Of a stretch of 64,000 nt of DNA, positions 9,170 through 18,446 are shown one piece after another. The stretch is from MPNP01 sp965221445 (GTDB taxonomy: Bacteria > Pseudomonadota > Alphaproteobacteria > Rhodobacterales > Rhodobacteraceae). The DNA lies in assembly GCA_965221445.1 (NCBI GenBank), contig CBDCSF010000013.1, positions 2,542,001 through 2,606,000 of the forward strand, in the 5' to 3' direction. Position numbers and translations under genes: made by a program. Below the pieces are notes generated by a model. That model worked only from the letters and a program-made list of their open reading frames with translations. It was not told where the DNA came from and searched no databases. Position 1 is the stretch's first letter. Each line of letters begins with the position of its first letter.

Positions 9170-10209
9170 GCCTCTCCAACTTTTATCTGAATTTTAACAT
9201 CTGTTGGCCGAGCTTCGACAGCCCGATTGAAGGCTACAATACTATCTTCGAAGGAATATGTTGCGCAGATCAAAGGCTTAAGATTCACTTTTCCAGAGCC
9301 TATGAGGGTAATTGCCCGTTCATACATGTTTGCATAACGAAAAACAGTTTCCATTCTTATTTCCTTTGATAATGCCAATGCGAGGTCCACCGGTACTGGA
9401 GCCACATGCATACCGACCAATACTACGCAACCCGAAGGTGCAACTGCTTCCAAAACACTCTGTACGGAACCAGCAGCCCCAGCACATTCAAAGGCAACAT
9501 CCGCTCCCCAGTCTTCAGTAGCCTCACGCAGGACTTGGGTGGGGTTTGTACTAGGGATCAGGATTGGTTCAACATTCTCGTACTGTGATGCAATGTCGAG
9601 TTTTTCCTGTACGAGATCAGTAATGAAGACCTTGGCACACCCCCCTGCAAGAGCGGCGAGGGCGCACATAATGCCGATGGGGCCTGCACCTGTGACCAAT
9701 GCCACGTCTCCCGGCTTGATCTTGGCTCGGGCTACGGCTTGCATACCTACCGCAAATGGTTCAACCATTGCACCTTCAGCAAGACTCACATTCTTTGGAA
9801 GACGGTAAGTGTAAGCCGCAGGATGGATGACAGTGGGAGTCAAACAACCGTGATCCGGTGGAGTCGCCCAAAAGCGTACCTCGGGATCTACATTGTAAAC
9901 TCCTAGCTTGGAAGCTTTTGATGATAAATTTGGAATACCGGGTTCCATACAGACACGATCCCCAACTACAATGTTGGTCACATCACTTCCAATCTCGGTC
10001 ACAACGCCAGAGGCCTCATGTCCCAATACCATGGGTTTCTTAAGTACAAAAGGACCAATCCTGCCGTGGACCAAATAATGTACGTCACTTCCGCAAATAC
10101 CTACTGTGGCTATGGCAATGCGTACATCCATGGGGCCAAGCTCGTCGGGCAAATCAATTTCCCTCAGCGCAAGTTTTTGCTTTTCCTCCAAAACCAGTGC
10201 TTTGGCCAT
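9166..10209 (-). CDS. Zinc-type polyol dehydrogenase (MDR family) lacking structural-zinc cysteines
   Basis: Medium-chain dehydrogenase of the sorbitol/xylitol dehydrogenase group. Catalytic zinc ligands appear in GICGSDVHY (Cys) and LGHEASG (His-Glu), plus the Glu in MVEPFAVG; the NAD-binding motif is VTGAGPIG. The family's structural-zinc lobe, normally with four Cys after EPGxP, here reads NLSSKASKLGVYNVDP: all four positions are Asn, Ser, Ser and Asp with spacing kept. The second of two adjacent ATGs (10209) is better spaced from AAGGAG than the first (10212). It lies between the transporter genes and the SIS isomerase and presumably oxidises the imported polyol. Confidence 0.87.
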   Translation of the reverse strand: MAKALVLEEKQKLALREIDLPDELGPMDVRIAIATVGICGSDVHYLVHGRIGPFVLKKPMVLGHEASGVVTEIGSDVTNIVVGDRVCMEPGIPNLSSKASKLGVYNVDPEVRFWATPPDHGCLTPTVIHPAAYTYRLPKNVSLAEGAMVEPFAVGMQAVARAKIKPGDVALVTGAGPIGIMCALAALAGGCAKVFITDLVQEKLDIASQYENVEPILIPSTNPTQVLREATEDWGADVAFECAGAAGSVQSVLEAVAPSGCVVLVGMHVAPVPVDLALALSKEIRMETVFRYANMYERAITLIGSGKVNLKPLICATYSFEDSIVAFNRAVEARPTDVKIQIKVGEA

Positions 10210-10325
10210 CATGTCTCCTTCCTTTCCATCATTTCTTGGTGTCCTCTCTCAGAAAATCTGTTCATTTCCTTATAATAGTTACCTTCTCAAAGTTGACTTT
10301 CGAATAGGCATGATAATTACGATGT

Positions 10326-11144
10326 TCACTTGACTGCTCCCATGGTCAGGCCACGTACCAATTGCTTGGATGCGATAAGGGCAAAAATCAGCACCGGGAT
10401 TACGATCAAAGTTGAGGTTGCCATGATTTTGCCGTAGGGAAGATTATATCCTTCCATGAAACTGACAGCCATTGCAGGAGCTGTTTTGGCATCGGTTCTT
10501 GTCAAGATCAAGCCATACATCAATTCGTTCCACGAAAAAATGAAAGAAAATATGGCCGATACAGCAACACCTGGCATTGCAAGTGGGAGGCATATCTTAA
10601 GCATAATCGTAATCTGGGAGGCTCCTTCCAGACGCGCAGCCTCATCCAGGTCATAGGGAATACCACGAAACTGGTCGGTTACGATCCAGATCACGATTGG
10701 CAGATTAAATGTCAAATATATCAGTATAAGTGTGACATGCTTGTCAAGCAACCCGAGGTTACGGGCAATTAGAAAAAAGGGTAATGCAAGTACGATGGGA
10801 GAGACCATGCGGTTGGTGATAAACCAGAACCACAGGTCCTTCTTGCCACGGAATTCAAACCGTGCCAAGGCAAAGGCAGCAGGTACACCAAGAACAAGTG
10901 ACAATATTGTAGTGCAAATGGCGATGATCAAAGAATTAATCAGGGTTTGCAGGACACCATCCTTAAATAACGCTTCGAAGTAATTGGTTAGTGTAGGTTC
11001 AAAGAGCCAGACAGGCGGGGCTTCAAGTGCTACGATTTGGGTTTTCAGGGATGTTGTCACCATCCAATAAAAGGGAAATACGCAAACTGTGATTATCACT
11101 ATAAGAAGAATGATTTGAGGCCAAAGAGAACGTGCCGTATTCAT
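10326..11144 (-). CDS. Sugar/polyol ABC transporter permease (MalG-like)
   Basis: Inner-membrane permease, 272 aa with about six helices, of the CUT1 (MalG) class. The EAA loop DEAARLEGASQITIMLKICL precedes LPLAMPGVAVSAIFSF. An AAGGAGG ribosome binding site lies inside the end of the preceding permease gene, three bases before the start. It works with the MalF-like partner and the binding protein upstream in the same operon. The MDR dehydrogenase follows after about 115 bases. Confidence 0.9.
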   Translation of the reverse strand: MNTARSLWPQIILLIVIITVCVFPFYWMVTTSLKTQIVALEAPPVWLFEPTLTNYFEALFKDGVLQTLINSLIIAICTTILSLVLGVPAAFALARFEFRGKKDLWFWFITNRMVSPIVLALPFFLIARNLGLLDKHVTLILIYLTFNLPIVIWIVTDQFRGIPYDLDEAARLEGASQITIMLKICLPLAMPGVAVSAIFSFIFSWNELMYGLILTRTDAKTAPAMAVSFMEGYNLPYGKIMATSTLIVIPVLIFALIASKQLVRGLTMGAVK

Positions 11145-11147
11145 GGC

Positions 11148-12014
11148 TCAGACCTCCTTGTAGAAGACACGAATGTACAACTGTGCCAGAACGATGGTAA
11201 TAATAAGCAGAATAACAGCTTGGGCCGAAGCCAACCCTTGATCAAAACCACGGAAACCCACGCGTTGAATCATCAGCGATATAAACTCGGTGGAGGATCC
11301 AGGTCCACCTCTTGTTAGGGTGAAGACCATATCAAACAGCTTGAGCGTATCTGCCGTACGCAGAATCAATACAGCTACCAGTCCTGGAACCAAAAATGGC
11401 AACTGGACAAATCGAAGTAGGACCCAATTGGACTTGGTTTCCAATCGTGCAGCTTCTTCAATCTCGACAGGAACCATCGTCAAACCGGCCAGCAGGACAA
11501 GAGCCACAAATGGTGTCCACTGCCAGACATCCCAGAATATGATCATGAAGAAAGCGTTGTTGGGATCGCCAATCCAATTTATATTGGCACCTCCCAAAAG
11601 CTGGTTAACCACGCCAAATTTCTGGTTGAACATGACTTGTCCCAATAAACCTACAACAGCATAGGTGGTTGCCATGGGTAACACCAGACTAAGGCGACCG
11701 AGTGTTTTCAGCAACGTTAATCCAGGCTGATGCAAGACCAGGGCGATGATGAGTCCCAAGGCAATTTGCAAGGGCAAGGCAGTACCCAAAAGGAAAAAGG
11801 TTCGACCCATCGCTTGCCAGAAAACTTCATCAGTCAAGACCTTCCAGTAATTTTCCAGTCCGATAAACTCAACGCGTTTCAGCTTGGTTAAATTGTAGAA
11901 ATGCAAGGAAGTCCAAACAGCATATAGCAAAGGGGCTATTCCAACCAGTGACAAACCGATCACTGCCGGGCCGATAAAGGCAAAAATAGTTCTGCGGGAT
12001 ACTTGCCTTTGCAT
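11148..12014 (-). CDS. Sugar/polyol ABC transporter permease (MalF-like)
   Basis: Inner-membrane permease, 288 aa, CUT1 MalF class: N-terminal helix FAFIGPAVIGLSLVGIAPLL, EAA loop EIEEAARLETKSNWVLLRFV followed by QLPFLVPGLVAVLILR, and the FTLTRGGPGSSTEF motif. No clear ribosome binding site is seen before its ATG. It lies downstream of the stem-loop that follows the binding-protein gene, so it is probably made at a lower level than the binding protein. Confidence 0.9.
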   Translation of the reverse strand: MQRQVSRRTIFAFIGPAVIGLSLVGIAPLLYAVWTSLHFYNLTKLKRVEFIGLENYWKVLTDEVFWQAMGRTFFLLGTALPLQIALGLIIALVLHQPGLTLLKTLGRLSLVLPMATTYAVVGLLGQVMFNQKFGVVNQLLGGANINWIGDPNNAFFMIIFWDVWQWTPFVALVLLAGLTMVPVEIEEAARLETKSNWVLLRFVQLPFLVPGLVAVLILRTADTLKLFDMVFTLTRGGPGSSTEFISLMIQRVGFRGFDQGLASAQAVILLIITIVLAQLYIRVFYKEV

Positions 12015-12051
12015 GTTATATTTTCAATAATCCACACCGCATGGGAAGATC

Positions 12052-12074
12052 GAGGGCGTCCTTATGACGCCCTC
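12052..12074 (-). promoter_or_regulatory. Stem-loop between binding protein and permease genes
   Basis: GAGGGCGTC-CTTAT-GACGCCCTC, a 9-bp perfect GC-rich stem located 25 bases after the binding-protein stop. There is no T-run, which suits an mRNA-stabilising or partial-termination element that raises binding protein over permease. Similar stem-loops follow the binding-protein genes at 27501 and 37431. Confidence 0.65.
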
Positions 12075-12098
12075 AACCGGTGTATGACCCTTTTCAGT

Positions 12099-13439
12099 TT
12101 ATTGAGCAAATGGTTTGTCACCTGAATAATAACCAGCGGCTTCAAGTACATCTTCCATGCGAGTACCGATCTCTTGAGCTCCTTCTTCAGTGGTGACTTC
12201 TCCGAGCATTATTTTTGTTCCCCACTCCTGAACGATCTCGGTGATCTCTGGCCATTCTGCAAAACGTGGGCGGAACTCAGGTACACCATCCTGCCAAGAC
12301 TCGACCAATGCCGGTACGAACTTGAAGTTCTCAAGACCGTCCTGCATATAGACTGATTGACGGGCAGGTACACCACCTCGCTCCAGATATTCCCGTGCAT
12401 TGGCTTTGGATGTGGCCCATTGGATGAACAGGTAAGCTGCTGCCTGCTCGGCTTCATCTGCCTGGCTAGCAACCGCGAGTGAAAAGCCTCCCAGAGCTGG
12501 CTTTCGACCAGCCGGACCCTTGGGCTCAGGTGCAATCTCGACGCAATCAGCCACTTTAGATGTATCCGGTGAAACAACCGTAGAGTAGAATGCCGACCAT
12601 TCGGTAATCATCGCCACATCACCCTGGCTGAAAGCATTGACTGTTTCAGCGTGATCATAGGCTACAATACCATCAGGCATATACTGCATCAAATCCTGAC
12701 GAAACTTCAGACCAGTCTGACTCTCGGCACTATTGAGGTTTGACTTGAAATCGGCATCTAAGAACGAACCGCCAAATGGCCAGAGCATTCTTGCAAAACT
12801 GTCAGCTGACTGGGTTTCATTCCGCTTTGACTGGAGTGCAAAAGCATATTTGCCATCTCCGGTAAGGGCAGGGCCGTAGACATCCTTGAGATCTCCCCAC
12901 GTCTCGGGAGGTGCACCAAAACCAGCTTCTTCCAGCCAACAGCGGTTGTAGAAAAGAAGACCGGAATAGTTGTCAAAAGGCAATCCATAAACTATGTCGT
13001 TCCAGCCGCCGAATGCGTTGAGTACCAGTGGGAAGAAGTCGTCAATGTCAAGATCAGGATCGACAATATCGGGAAACTTTGCCTGGACGTCTGCAAGTGG
13101 CACAATCCATTCGTTTTCTGCAAAATTCCCTATCCATACGAGATCGATAAGAGCTATGTCTAGATCTCCTCCAGCGACAAAATCTCGAACCTGTTCACCC
13201 AAAGCGTTTTCATAGGGGTGTTTGATAATATTGATCGAGATACCTGTTTCTTCCTCAAAGGCAGGCAACATGGCCTCAATAGCCTCGTATCCGGGCCGAA
13301 GTAGAAAGACGACATCTACGGTCGTACCTTCATACGGTTTGGCTGCTTCCTTGAGACTCCAATGACCAGATGCAAATGCAATGGTTCCAAAAAAACTGAG
13401 TAGAATAGTCAAGCAACTTATGTTACGTAACAATTTCAT
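12099..13439 (-). CDS. Sugar/polyol ABC transporter substrate-binding protein
   Basis: Family-1 extracellular solute-binding protein, 446 aa. Signal peptide at the N-terminus (KLLRNISCLTILLSFFGTIA, then FASG) and typical segments such as EEETGISINIIKHPY, LPFDNYSGLLFYN and GDVAMITEWSAFYS. A strong AGGAGG lies nine bases before the ATG. It is the first gene of the minus-strand polyol operon and is divergent from its ATPase. The ligand is inferred to be a polyol or monosaccharide from the dehydrogenase, isomerase and kinase nearby. Confidence 0.9.
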   Translation of the reverse strand: MKLLRNISCLTILLSFFGTIAFASGHWSLKEAAKPYEGTTVDVVFLLRPGYEAIEAMLPAFEEETGISINIIKHPYENALGEQVRDFVAGGDLDIALIDLVWIGNFAENEWIVPLADVQAKFPDIVDPDLDIDDFFPLVLNAFGGWNDIVYGLPFDNYSGLLFYNRCWLEEAGFGAPPETWGDLKDVYGPALTGDGKYAFALQSKRNETQSADSFARMLWPFGGSFLDADFKSNLNSAESQTGLKFRQDLMQYMPDGIVAYDHAETVNAFSQGDVAMITEWSAFYSTVVSPDTSKVADCVEIAPEPKGPAGRKPALGGFSLAVASQADEAEQAAAYLFIQWATSKANAREYLERGGVPARQSVYMQDGLENFKFVPALVESWQDGVPEFRPRFAEWPEITEIVQEWGTKIMLGEVTTEEGAQEIGTRMEDVLEAAGYYSGDKPFAQ

Positions 13440-13734
13440 GATAAAACTCCTCCTATTTTTTTTTAATGCATACTGTTTTTAACAGCATTACAGATTTCTG
13501 ATTCGTGATAACAATATCCTTTTTAGTATTTGTGTCAATCAATGAGTTTTATCATTTGATCTTGACTGGCAAAGGCTTATTGACTACCATGATTTCCACC
13601 CGTTAGGTTAGTGGAAAGGATGTTGTGGAAATAGCATGAAAATGCCGTTTTCACATGAATCTAGCGGTTTTTTTGATCGTGATCAGGGAAACCATATGTC
13701 ACGCTCGGTGGAGGATTAAATATGGAGGAGTTAC
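13440..13734. promoter_or_regulatory. Divergent promoter region of the polyol locus
   Basis: A 295-base AT-rich gap between the two divergent transporter genes (binding protein leftward, ATPase rightward). It must carry both promoters. An imperfect inverted repeat, TCAATGA..TCATTTGA, lies around 13537-13558 and could be an operator. No regulator gene is present in the locus. Confidence 0.45.
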
Positions 13735-14763
13735 GTGGCCAGTATTAAAATCGAAGGGCTCAACAAGTTCTATGGCGATATACAAGTATTGTTTGGTATT
13801 AGCCTAGACATTGAAGATGGCGAGTTTGTAATTTTTGTTGGTCCTTCAGGTTGTGGCAAGTCGACACTTCTTAGATGTCTTGCAGGGCTAGAGGGGGTTA
13901 ATTCTGGTAGAATTGAGATTGATGGTCGAGATGTAACTGACTCCGAACCTGCTGATCGGGATTTGGCAATGGTATTTCAGTCCTATGCTCTCTATCCCCA
14001 CATGTCTGTCCGCTCGAACATGGAATTCGGCATGAAGGTTAACGGTTTCGACCCAAAGCTGCGCAATGAAAGGATAGATGACGCTGCCCGCATATTACAA
14101 CTTGAGGATTATCTTGATCGCAAACCCGGCCAATTGTCTGGAGGGCAACGTCAACGGGTTGCCATTGGTAGGGCCATTGTGAAGAACCCGAAGGTCTTCC
14201 TTTTTGATGAACCCCTCTCAAATCTTGATGCCAAGCTTCGGGTTCAGATGCGGGTGGAACTGGAAAGTTTGCACAAGCAACTTGCTGCAACAATGGTCTA
14301 TGTAACACATGATCAAGTTGAAGCCATGACAATGGCTGATAAAATTGTTGTTCTTAATGATGGCTGGATTGAACAGGTTGGCACACCAATGGAAATATAC
14401 CACAAGCCGAAATCGCGTTTTGTGGCTGAATTCATTGGTTCACCAGCGATGAATGTTTTTGTACGTGGGCACAGCATTCGAGAACTACAATTAAATGAAT
14501 CAACTAAATTCATCGGATGTCGTCCTGAAGATTTTGTGTTGCTTCCTCAAGGAGAAGGTAATTTTGATGCAATAGTACGTGTTAAGGAACAGTTGGGGGG
14601 TGAAAGTCTGCTATATCTTACGACAGTTGAAGATACCGAAATAATATCTGATATTGTCGTTAGTGTAAGTGGTGACGATATGATAAATATTGGAGATCAA
14701 GTGGGGTTGCATATCCCCAGTCACCGCCTTTACCAATTCGATGCCGAGGGAATTGCCCTTTAA
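13735..14763 (+). CDS. Sugar ABC transporter ATPase (MalK/UgpC-like)
   Basis: CUT1-class ATP-binding subunit, 342 aa. Walker A GPSGCGKST, Q-loop VFQSYALYPHMSV, signature LSGGQRQRVAIGRAI, Walker B VFLFDEPLSNLDA, H-loop VTHDQVEAMT, then a C-terminal MOBE/OB-like regulatory domain (about residues 235-342). The start is GTG with GGAGGAG upstream. It energises the permease pair of the divergent operon. A stem-loop follows at 14822. Confidence 0.92.
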   Translation: MASIKIEGLNKFYGDIQVLFGISLDIEDGEFVIFVGPSGCGKSTLLRCLAGLEGVNSGRIEIDGRDVTDSEPADRDLAMVFQSYALYPHMSVRSNMEFGMKVNGFDPKLRNERIDDAARILQLEDYLDRKPGQLSGGQRQRVAIGRAIVKNPKVFLFDEPLSNLDAKLRVQMRVELESLHKQLAATMVYVTHDQVEAMTMADKIVVLNDGWIEQVGTPMEIYHKPKSRFVAEFIGSPAMNVFVRGHSIRELQLNESTKFIGCRPEDFVLLPQGEGNFDAIVRVKEQLGGESLLYLTTVEDTEIISDIVVSVSGDDMINIGDQVGLHIPSHRLYQFDAEGIAL

Positions 14764-14821
14764 ACCAAGTTGTAGAACGAAAGCCGAACCACCATTTTCA
14801 AGGAAATTATCTGTACAATAC

Positions 14822-14849
14822 CAGTAATTCCCGGAAGCAGGAATTACTG
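14822..14849 (+). terminator. Stem-loop after the sugar ABC ATPase gene
   Basis: CAGTAATTCC, eight-base loop, GGAATTACTG: a 10-bp perfect stem 58 bases past the stop, without a clear T-run. The gap 14764-15158 holds this and a second imperfect hairpin near 14964-14998 (GGGCACCTCT / AGAGGTCCC); I see no gene in it. Confidence 0.5.
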
Positions 14850-15158
14850 AATCAAAAACTGAAAAATCCTCTCAGAGGACAACGTTTATGTCAAAAAAAA
14901 CTCCAAAAAGGAATTTGAAGATATTTCCATAAGTATTGTTAAATTGAGGAAAGACTTAATGAAGGGCACCTCTAATAATACGATTTTCAGAGGTCCCTCC
15001 TGAACCATAAATTACAAATTTTAATATTCATATCTCCCAACTGAAGATTTTTTCGTAAAATTCTATTCAATCCTGTCATTTTTTCACCCAATTCACCTCT
15101 TTTTCAAACCCAGACACACACTTCCCCTCTCTTTTGGACCCCCTTGACATAATTCGCC

Positions 15159-16192
15159 CTATACAACCCCGGCTTCCCTCTCCAGATAACTGATACGCCT
15201 CAGATTGTAACACAGATTGACCAACCCAATCCAGACCCGGGCCCGGCCTTGCCCAATACACCGCATGTAACCTCCCTTCATATCGTTCCGAAGAGAACCA
15301 AAGACATGCTCAACACGACACCGAACACGCGAATAGGCCCTGTTCAGAACACGCTGGTGATCACTCAATGGTTGACCTCGCCGCGCCTTGTGATTGAGGC
15401 AGGGATACAAACCCATCCCAACCACATTCGCAATACTGTCCTTCGAACAATAGGCACTGTCGGCCCAAACATGGCGGTCGCCTGTCGAGCGCACCCCCAA
15501 GAGCACTTCAAATACCTGACTGTCATGGACATTGGCCGGTGTTACATCCCAATTGACAATCAACTTTGTCCCCTCATCAACTGCTATATGGTTCTTGTAG
15601 CCAAACCGACTAACACCATTCTTACTGACCCAACGGCCATCACAGTCCTTCTGACGCAACTTGCGGGGATTATCCTCCCACTCCTCGGGAACCTCTCCTT
15701 CCTTGATCCGAGCATTCTCTTCCCGCGTGTTGCGAGGACGGGGAACATCAGTCAGGGATGAATCAACAATCTGACCCCCGGTGTGCAAACCATAACCACG
15801 ATTGTCCAACTGGTCCAAAAAGATATTAAACAACTCCTTAATACAGCCCGCCTTCTCAAGCTGATCACGATACTTCCAGAGGGTTTTCTGGTCCGGGATA
15901 CAACTCCTTTCCTCAATGCCGACAAAATACTGAAAGGACCACCGTTCCAAAAGATCGCCTTGAAGATCTTTATCACTCAGGTTATTCATCACCCCAACAA
16001 GACACTGCGGAAGATTAAGAGATAATCCCACGACCGACGACCACGATCCGCGTTGCGGGGAGGCCCCCAAACCTTCTCCAAAAGGGGTCTGAAGCTTTCC
16101 CAATCAACCTAGTTCCTGATCATTTCCAGATCGTTGAATTCGCGTAGAGCCCACAGATGTTCATCATCTTCAAGCAAGTGGCGATTGGGCAT
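15159..16192 (-). pseudogene. IS5-family transposase, broken or frameshifted
   Basis: DDE transposase of the IS5 family. From an ATG at 16192 the frame reads 27 codons (MPNRHLLEDDEHLW...), hits an in-frame TAG (16109-16111), continues as VDWESFRPLLEKVWGPPRN... to LLIFRSVLLG, and stops at TGA at a run of four G (15992-15995). The rest of the protein continues in the -1 frame (VMNNLSDKDLQGDLLERW onward) to 15159 with all three acidic residues: D in QIVDSSL, D in WADSAYC and E in RVEHVFGSL. One missing G, or a -1 slip on GGGG, would join the two halves. The amber codon suggests a dead copy. Terminal inverted repeats were not convincingly found. The 258 bases beyond the start hold nothing recognised. 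Confidence 0.8.
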
Positions 16193-16450
16193 TGTGATTC
16201 TCCTGGTTTACCGTGAAAAGGGAAAAATTATTGTTTGACAACAATGAATCACAACCGGAACAACAAAGCCAGGGGTGAAAGGTGATTTTGAAAAAAAAGT
16301 TAGCCAAAATTATTTAATAGACATGTCCTTAATTCATTACAACTTTTGGCCAAGTTGATTATCAGGGTTATTGTATATACATTGACGATAGCTTGTCAAG
16401 CCTCGAACAAAAAGAGCCGTTGCATTAGATACCTACACCCAATATCTTGA

Positions 16451-18181
16451 CTAATTGACACCAAGAATTTCCAGCATCTCATTGTTATTAGAAATTCTTG
16501 CCAGATCAACCGGAGACAATCCTCTTCGGTTTTGTATGTAAAGGTCTGCTCCCAATTCCACCAAAGCCCTTGCTGCATCCAATGAATCCTTGCTTACGGC
16601 AAAGTGTAACGCTGTTAATCCATTTTGATTTCGAGCGTTTATTCGGGCTCTATGCGAAACCAGCAGTTTGATGACATCTGGTAAATTTTGATGCGCAGCA
16701 TAATGAAGGGGTGTCGTACCAAAAGAATTGCGCAAGTCAACATAAGCACCATTTGAAATGAGAATTCGTGAGATTTCTATTGATTTCCCCCAAATAGCGT
16801 AATGAAGCGGCGTTTCACCCTGAGTATTGTCTGCATTCACAAAAGCCCCATCGTTAATAAGAACATCGGCTGTCTTCCGTGAGCTCGTAAGCGCTGCAAT
16901 ATGTAGTGGCGTGTCTCCATACCTTCTCCATACCTTCCATGAAAAACCTGTATCTGCTCTATTCAAGCGTTCCCTTAATTTTCTGGTGAATAACTTTTCA
17001 TCGGTCTTTGTTGTTTCATCAACATTTGCCCCTGCATTCACCAAACTCAAAGCGATACCCGGCAAGTCCATAGCTGCTGCCCAATGCAGGTCAGTCCAAC
17101 CGTTCTCATCAACTGCATTGATGGATGGCTTGCGATTTAGCAGAACATAGAATTGGTTTTCCTCATCCTGGTTTGTTGAAACCAAGTCCTCACCGACCAG
17201 AATTGACAGTAATTGAATAAATACATCTTCAGCAGGAACCGCATCTGGCTGTCTAGCTGTTTGGGCTGCAGAAAGAATATCGACAATATTGTGATGACCC
17301 CGATTTCGAGCGATTGATATTGCCGTATAACCATCTGGTGCTTGGATACTCGGGTCTGCACCCTTTTCAACCAACAGCCGGGTGGCCTGAACATCTCCAA
17401 GATCGGCTGAATAAAACAATGCACTCCATCCACGACTGTCTTGTTGATTGATATCAGTCCTCTCCTGCAAGGCATTGTCTATCCTGTCAGACCTGCCGTT
17501 TGAAGCTGCCTGGTATAGCTCAAGCACTGTCATGCTCGAGCCTTTTTGAGTCGAAGCCGGCAATGTACGGGCTGCATTTCGCATTTCGGACAAATTCGAT
17601 TCTGTGAGCACATTCTCAATCGGCAGTTTGTGATCTTCAAGAAATAATCGGTATGCCGCCCCGGTTTTGGGTCCCCACAAACCATCTGCCATACCGGGGT
17701 TATATCCGAGTTGCAAAAGAAGAGATTGGGCTTCACGTACAAGCTCTCTTGATGTTACCAAACCAGATGATGAAGGTGTATTTACTTGTTTCGGCTGCCA
17801 TTGCTTGGCGATTTCATTTGCTTCAACAAGCTCTGAATCGGTCATGTCTGCTTCAAGCTTTTCCCTTTCCTCAAGGGCTTCAAAGACACCACGACTTGCT
17901 GCAAGATTAAACCACTTGTGTGCTTCTATTTTATTTCGCAATACACCTAAACCTTGTGCGTGAGCCCTTCCTAGAGCCAACATTGACATGCCATCGCCCT
18001 GGTTGGCGGATTGCTGCCACTCCAAAACCGCTTCATTGAAACGATATGCGTCCCAAGCTTCTTGTCCCTTCTCGTAATCACTTTCCGCTTCTTGGGCAAG
18101 CAAGGAAAAAAATGCAATTATGAAAACAAAAATTGGTGAGAATATTGGTGAGAGCGTTTTGCTTGAATTATGAAATCTCAC
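16451..18181 (-). CDS. Exported Sel1 / peptidoglycan-binding / ankyrin-repeat protein
   Basis: A 576-residue multi-domain protein with a hydrophobic N-terminal export signal (FSPIFVFIIAFFSLLAQEA). Next comes a Sel1-like repeat (about residues 40-105, AVLEWQQSANQGDGMSMLAL and AHKWFNLAASRG), then a PG_binding_1-type segment (about 145-190, AQSLLLQLGYNPGMADGLWG). The C-terminal ~360 residues hold about eight ankyrin repeats (for example GDTPLHIAAL, GETPLHYAIW, GTTPLHYAAH, GLTALHFAVS). This predicts a periplasmic, wall-associated scaffold. It stands alone between mobile elements. Ligand and partner are unknown; a host-interaction role is possible but speculative. Confidence 0.8.
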   Translation of the reverse strand: MRFHNSSKTLSPIFSPIFVFIIAFFSLLAQEAESDYEKGQEAWDAYRFNEAVLEWQQSANQGDGMSMLALGRAHAQGLGVLRNKIEAHKWFNLAASRGVFEALEEREKLEADMTDSELVEANEIAKQWQPKQVNTPSSSGLVTSRELVREAQSLLLQLGYNPGMADGLWGPKTGAAYRLFLEDHKLPIENVLTESNLSEMRNAARTLPASTQKGSSMTVLELYQAASNGRSDRIDNALQERTDINQQDSRGWSALFYSADLGDVQATRLLVEKGADPSIQAPDGYTAISIARNRGHHNIVDILSAAQTARQPDAVPAEDVFIQLLSILVGEDLVSTNQDEENQFYVLLNRKPSINAVDENGWTDLHWAAAMDLPGIALSLVNAGANVDETTKTDEKLFTRKLRERLNRADTGFSWKVWRRYGDTPLHIAALTSSRKTADVLINDGAFVNADNTQGETPLHYAIWGKSIEISRILISNGAYVDLRNSFGTTPLHYAAHQNLPDVIKLLVSHRARINARNQNGLTALHFAVSKDSLDAARALVELGADLYIQNRRGLSPVDLARISNNNEMLEILGVN

Positions 18182-18446
18182 TTTTCCGTGTACTCCGTTA
18201 CCAGTGCCTTTTCTGTTGGCTTGGTGACCAACAAAAGTTATGGGAAAATAAGCAATATCATACCAGAGATCCCATCTTGAAGGACCTTATTCCCCGTCGT
18301 TATAGGCATAAAGTGTATTTACCATTTGTTATCATATCAGGTCAATAATTTCAATTTTTTGATAAGTGGCAATTCCATATCTCCCTTAGAGCTTGTTCCA
18401 TAAATCCAAAATTCATGGATAATACAGTTCTTAACCCGAGTTTAAC

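Noticed and set aside
14964..14998. Imperfect hairpin (GGGCACCTCT / AGAGGTCCC) as an IS end or terminator
   Set aside because: Has a bulge and a 15-base loop, no T-run, and no matching copy elsewhere in the window.
15083..16300. Candidate terminal inverted repeats of the IS5-family copy (TTTTTTCA...TCACCT near 15077-15096 and its inverse near 16272-16296)
   Set aside because: Similarity needs gaps and mismatches in low-complexity AT-rich DNA; no target duplication seen.
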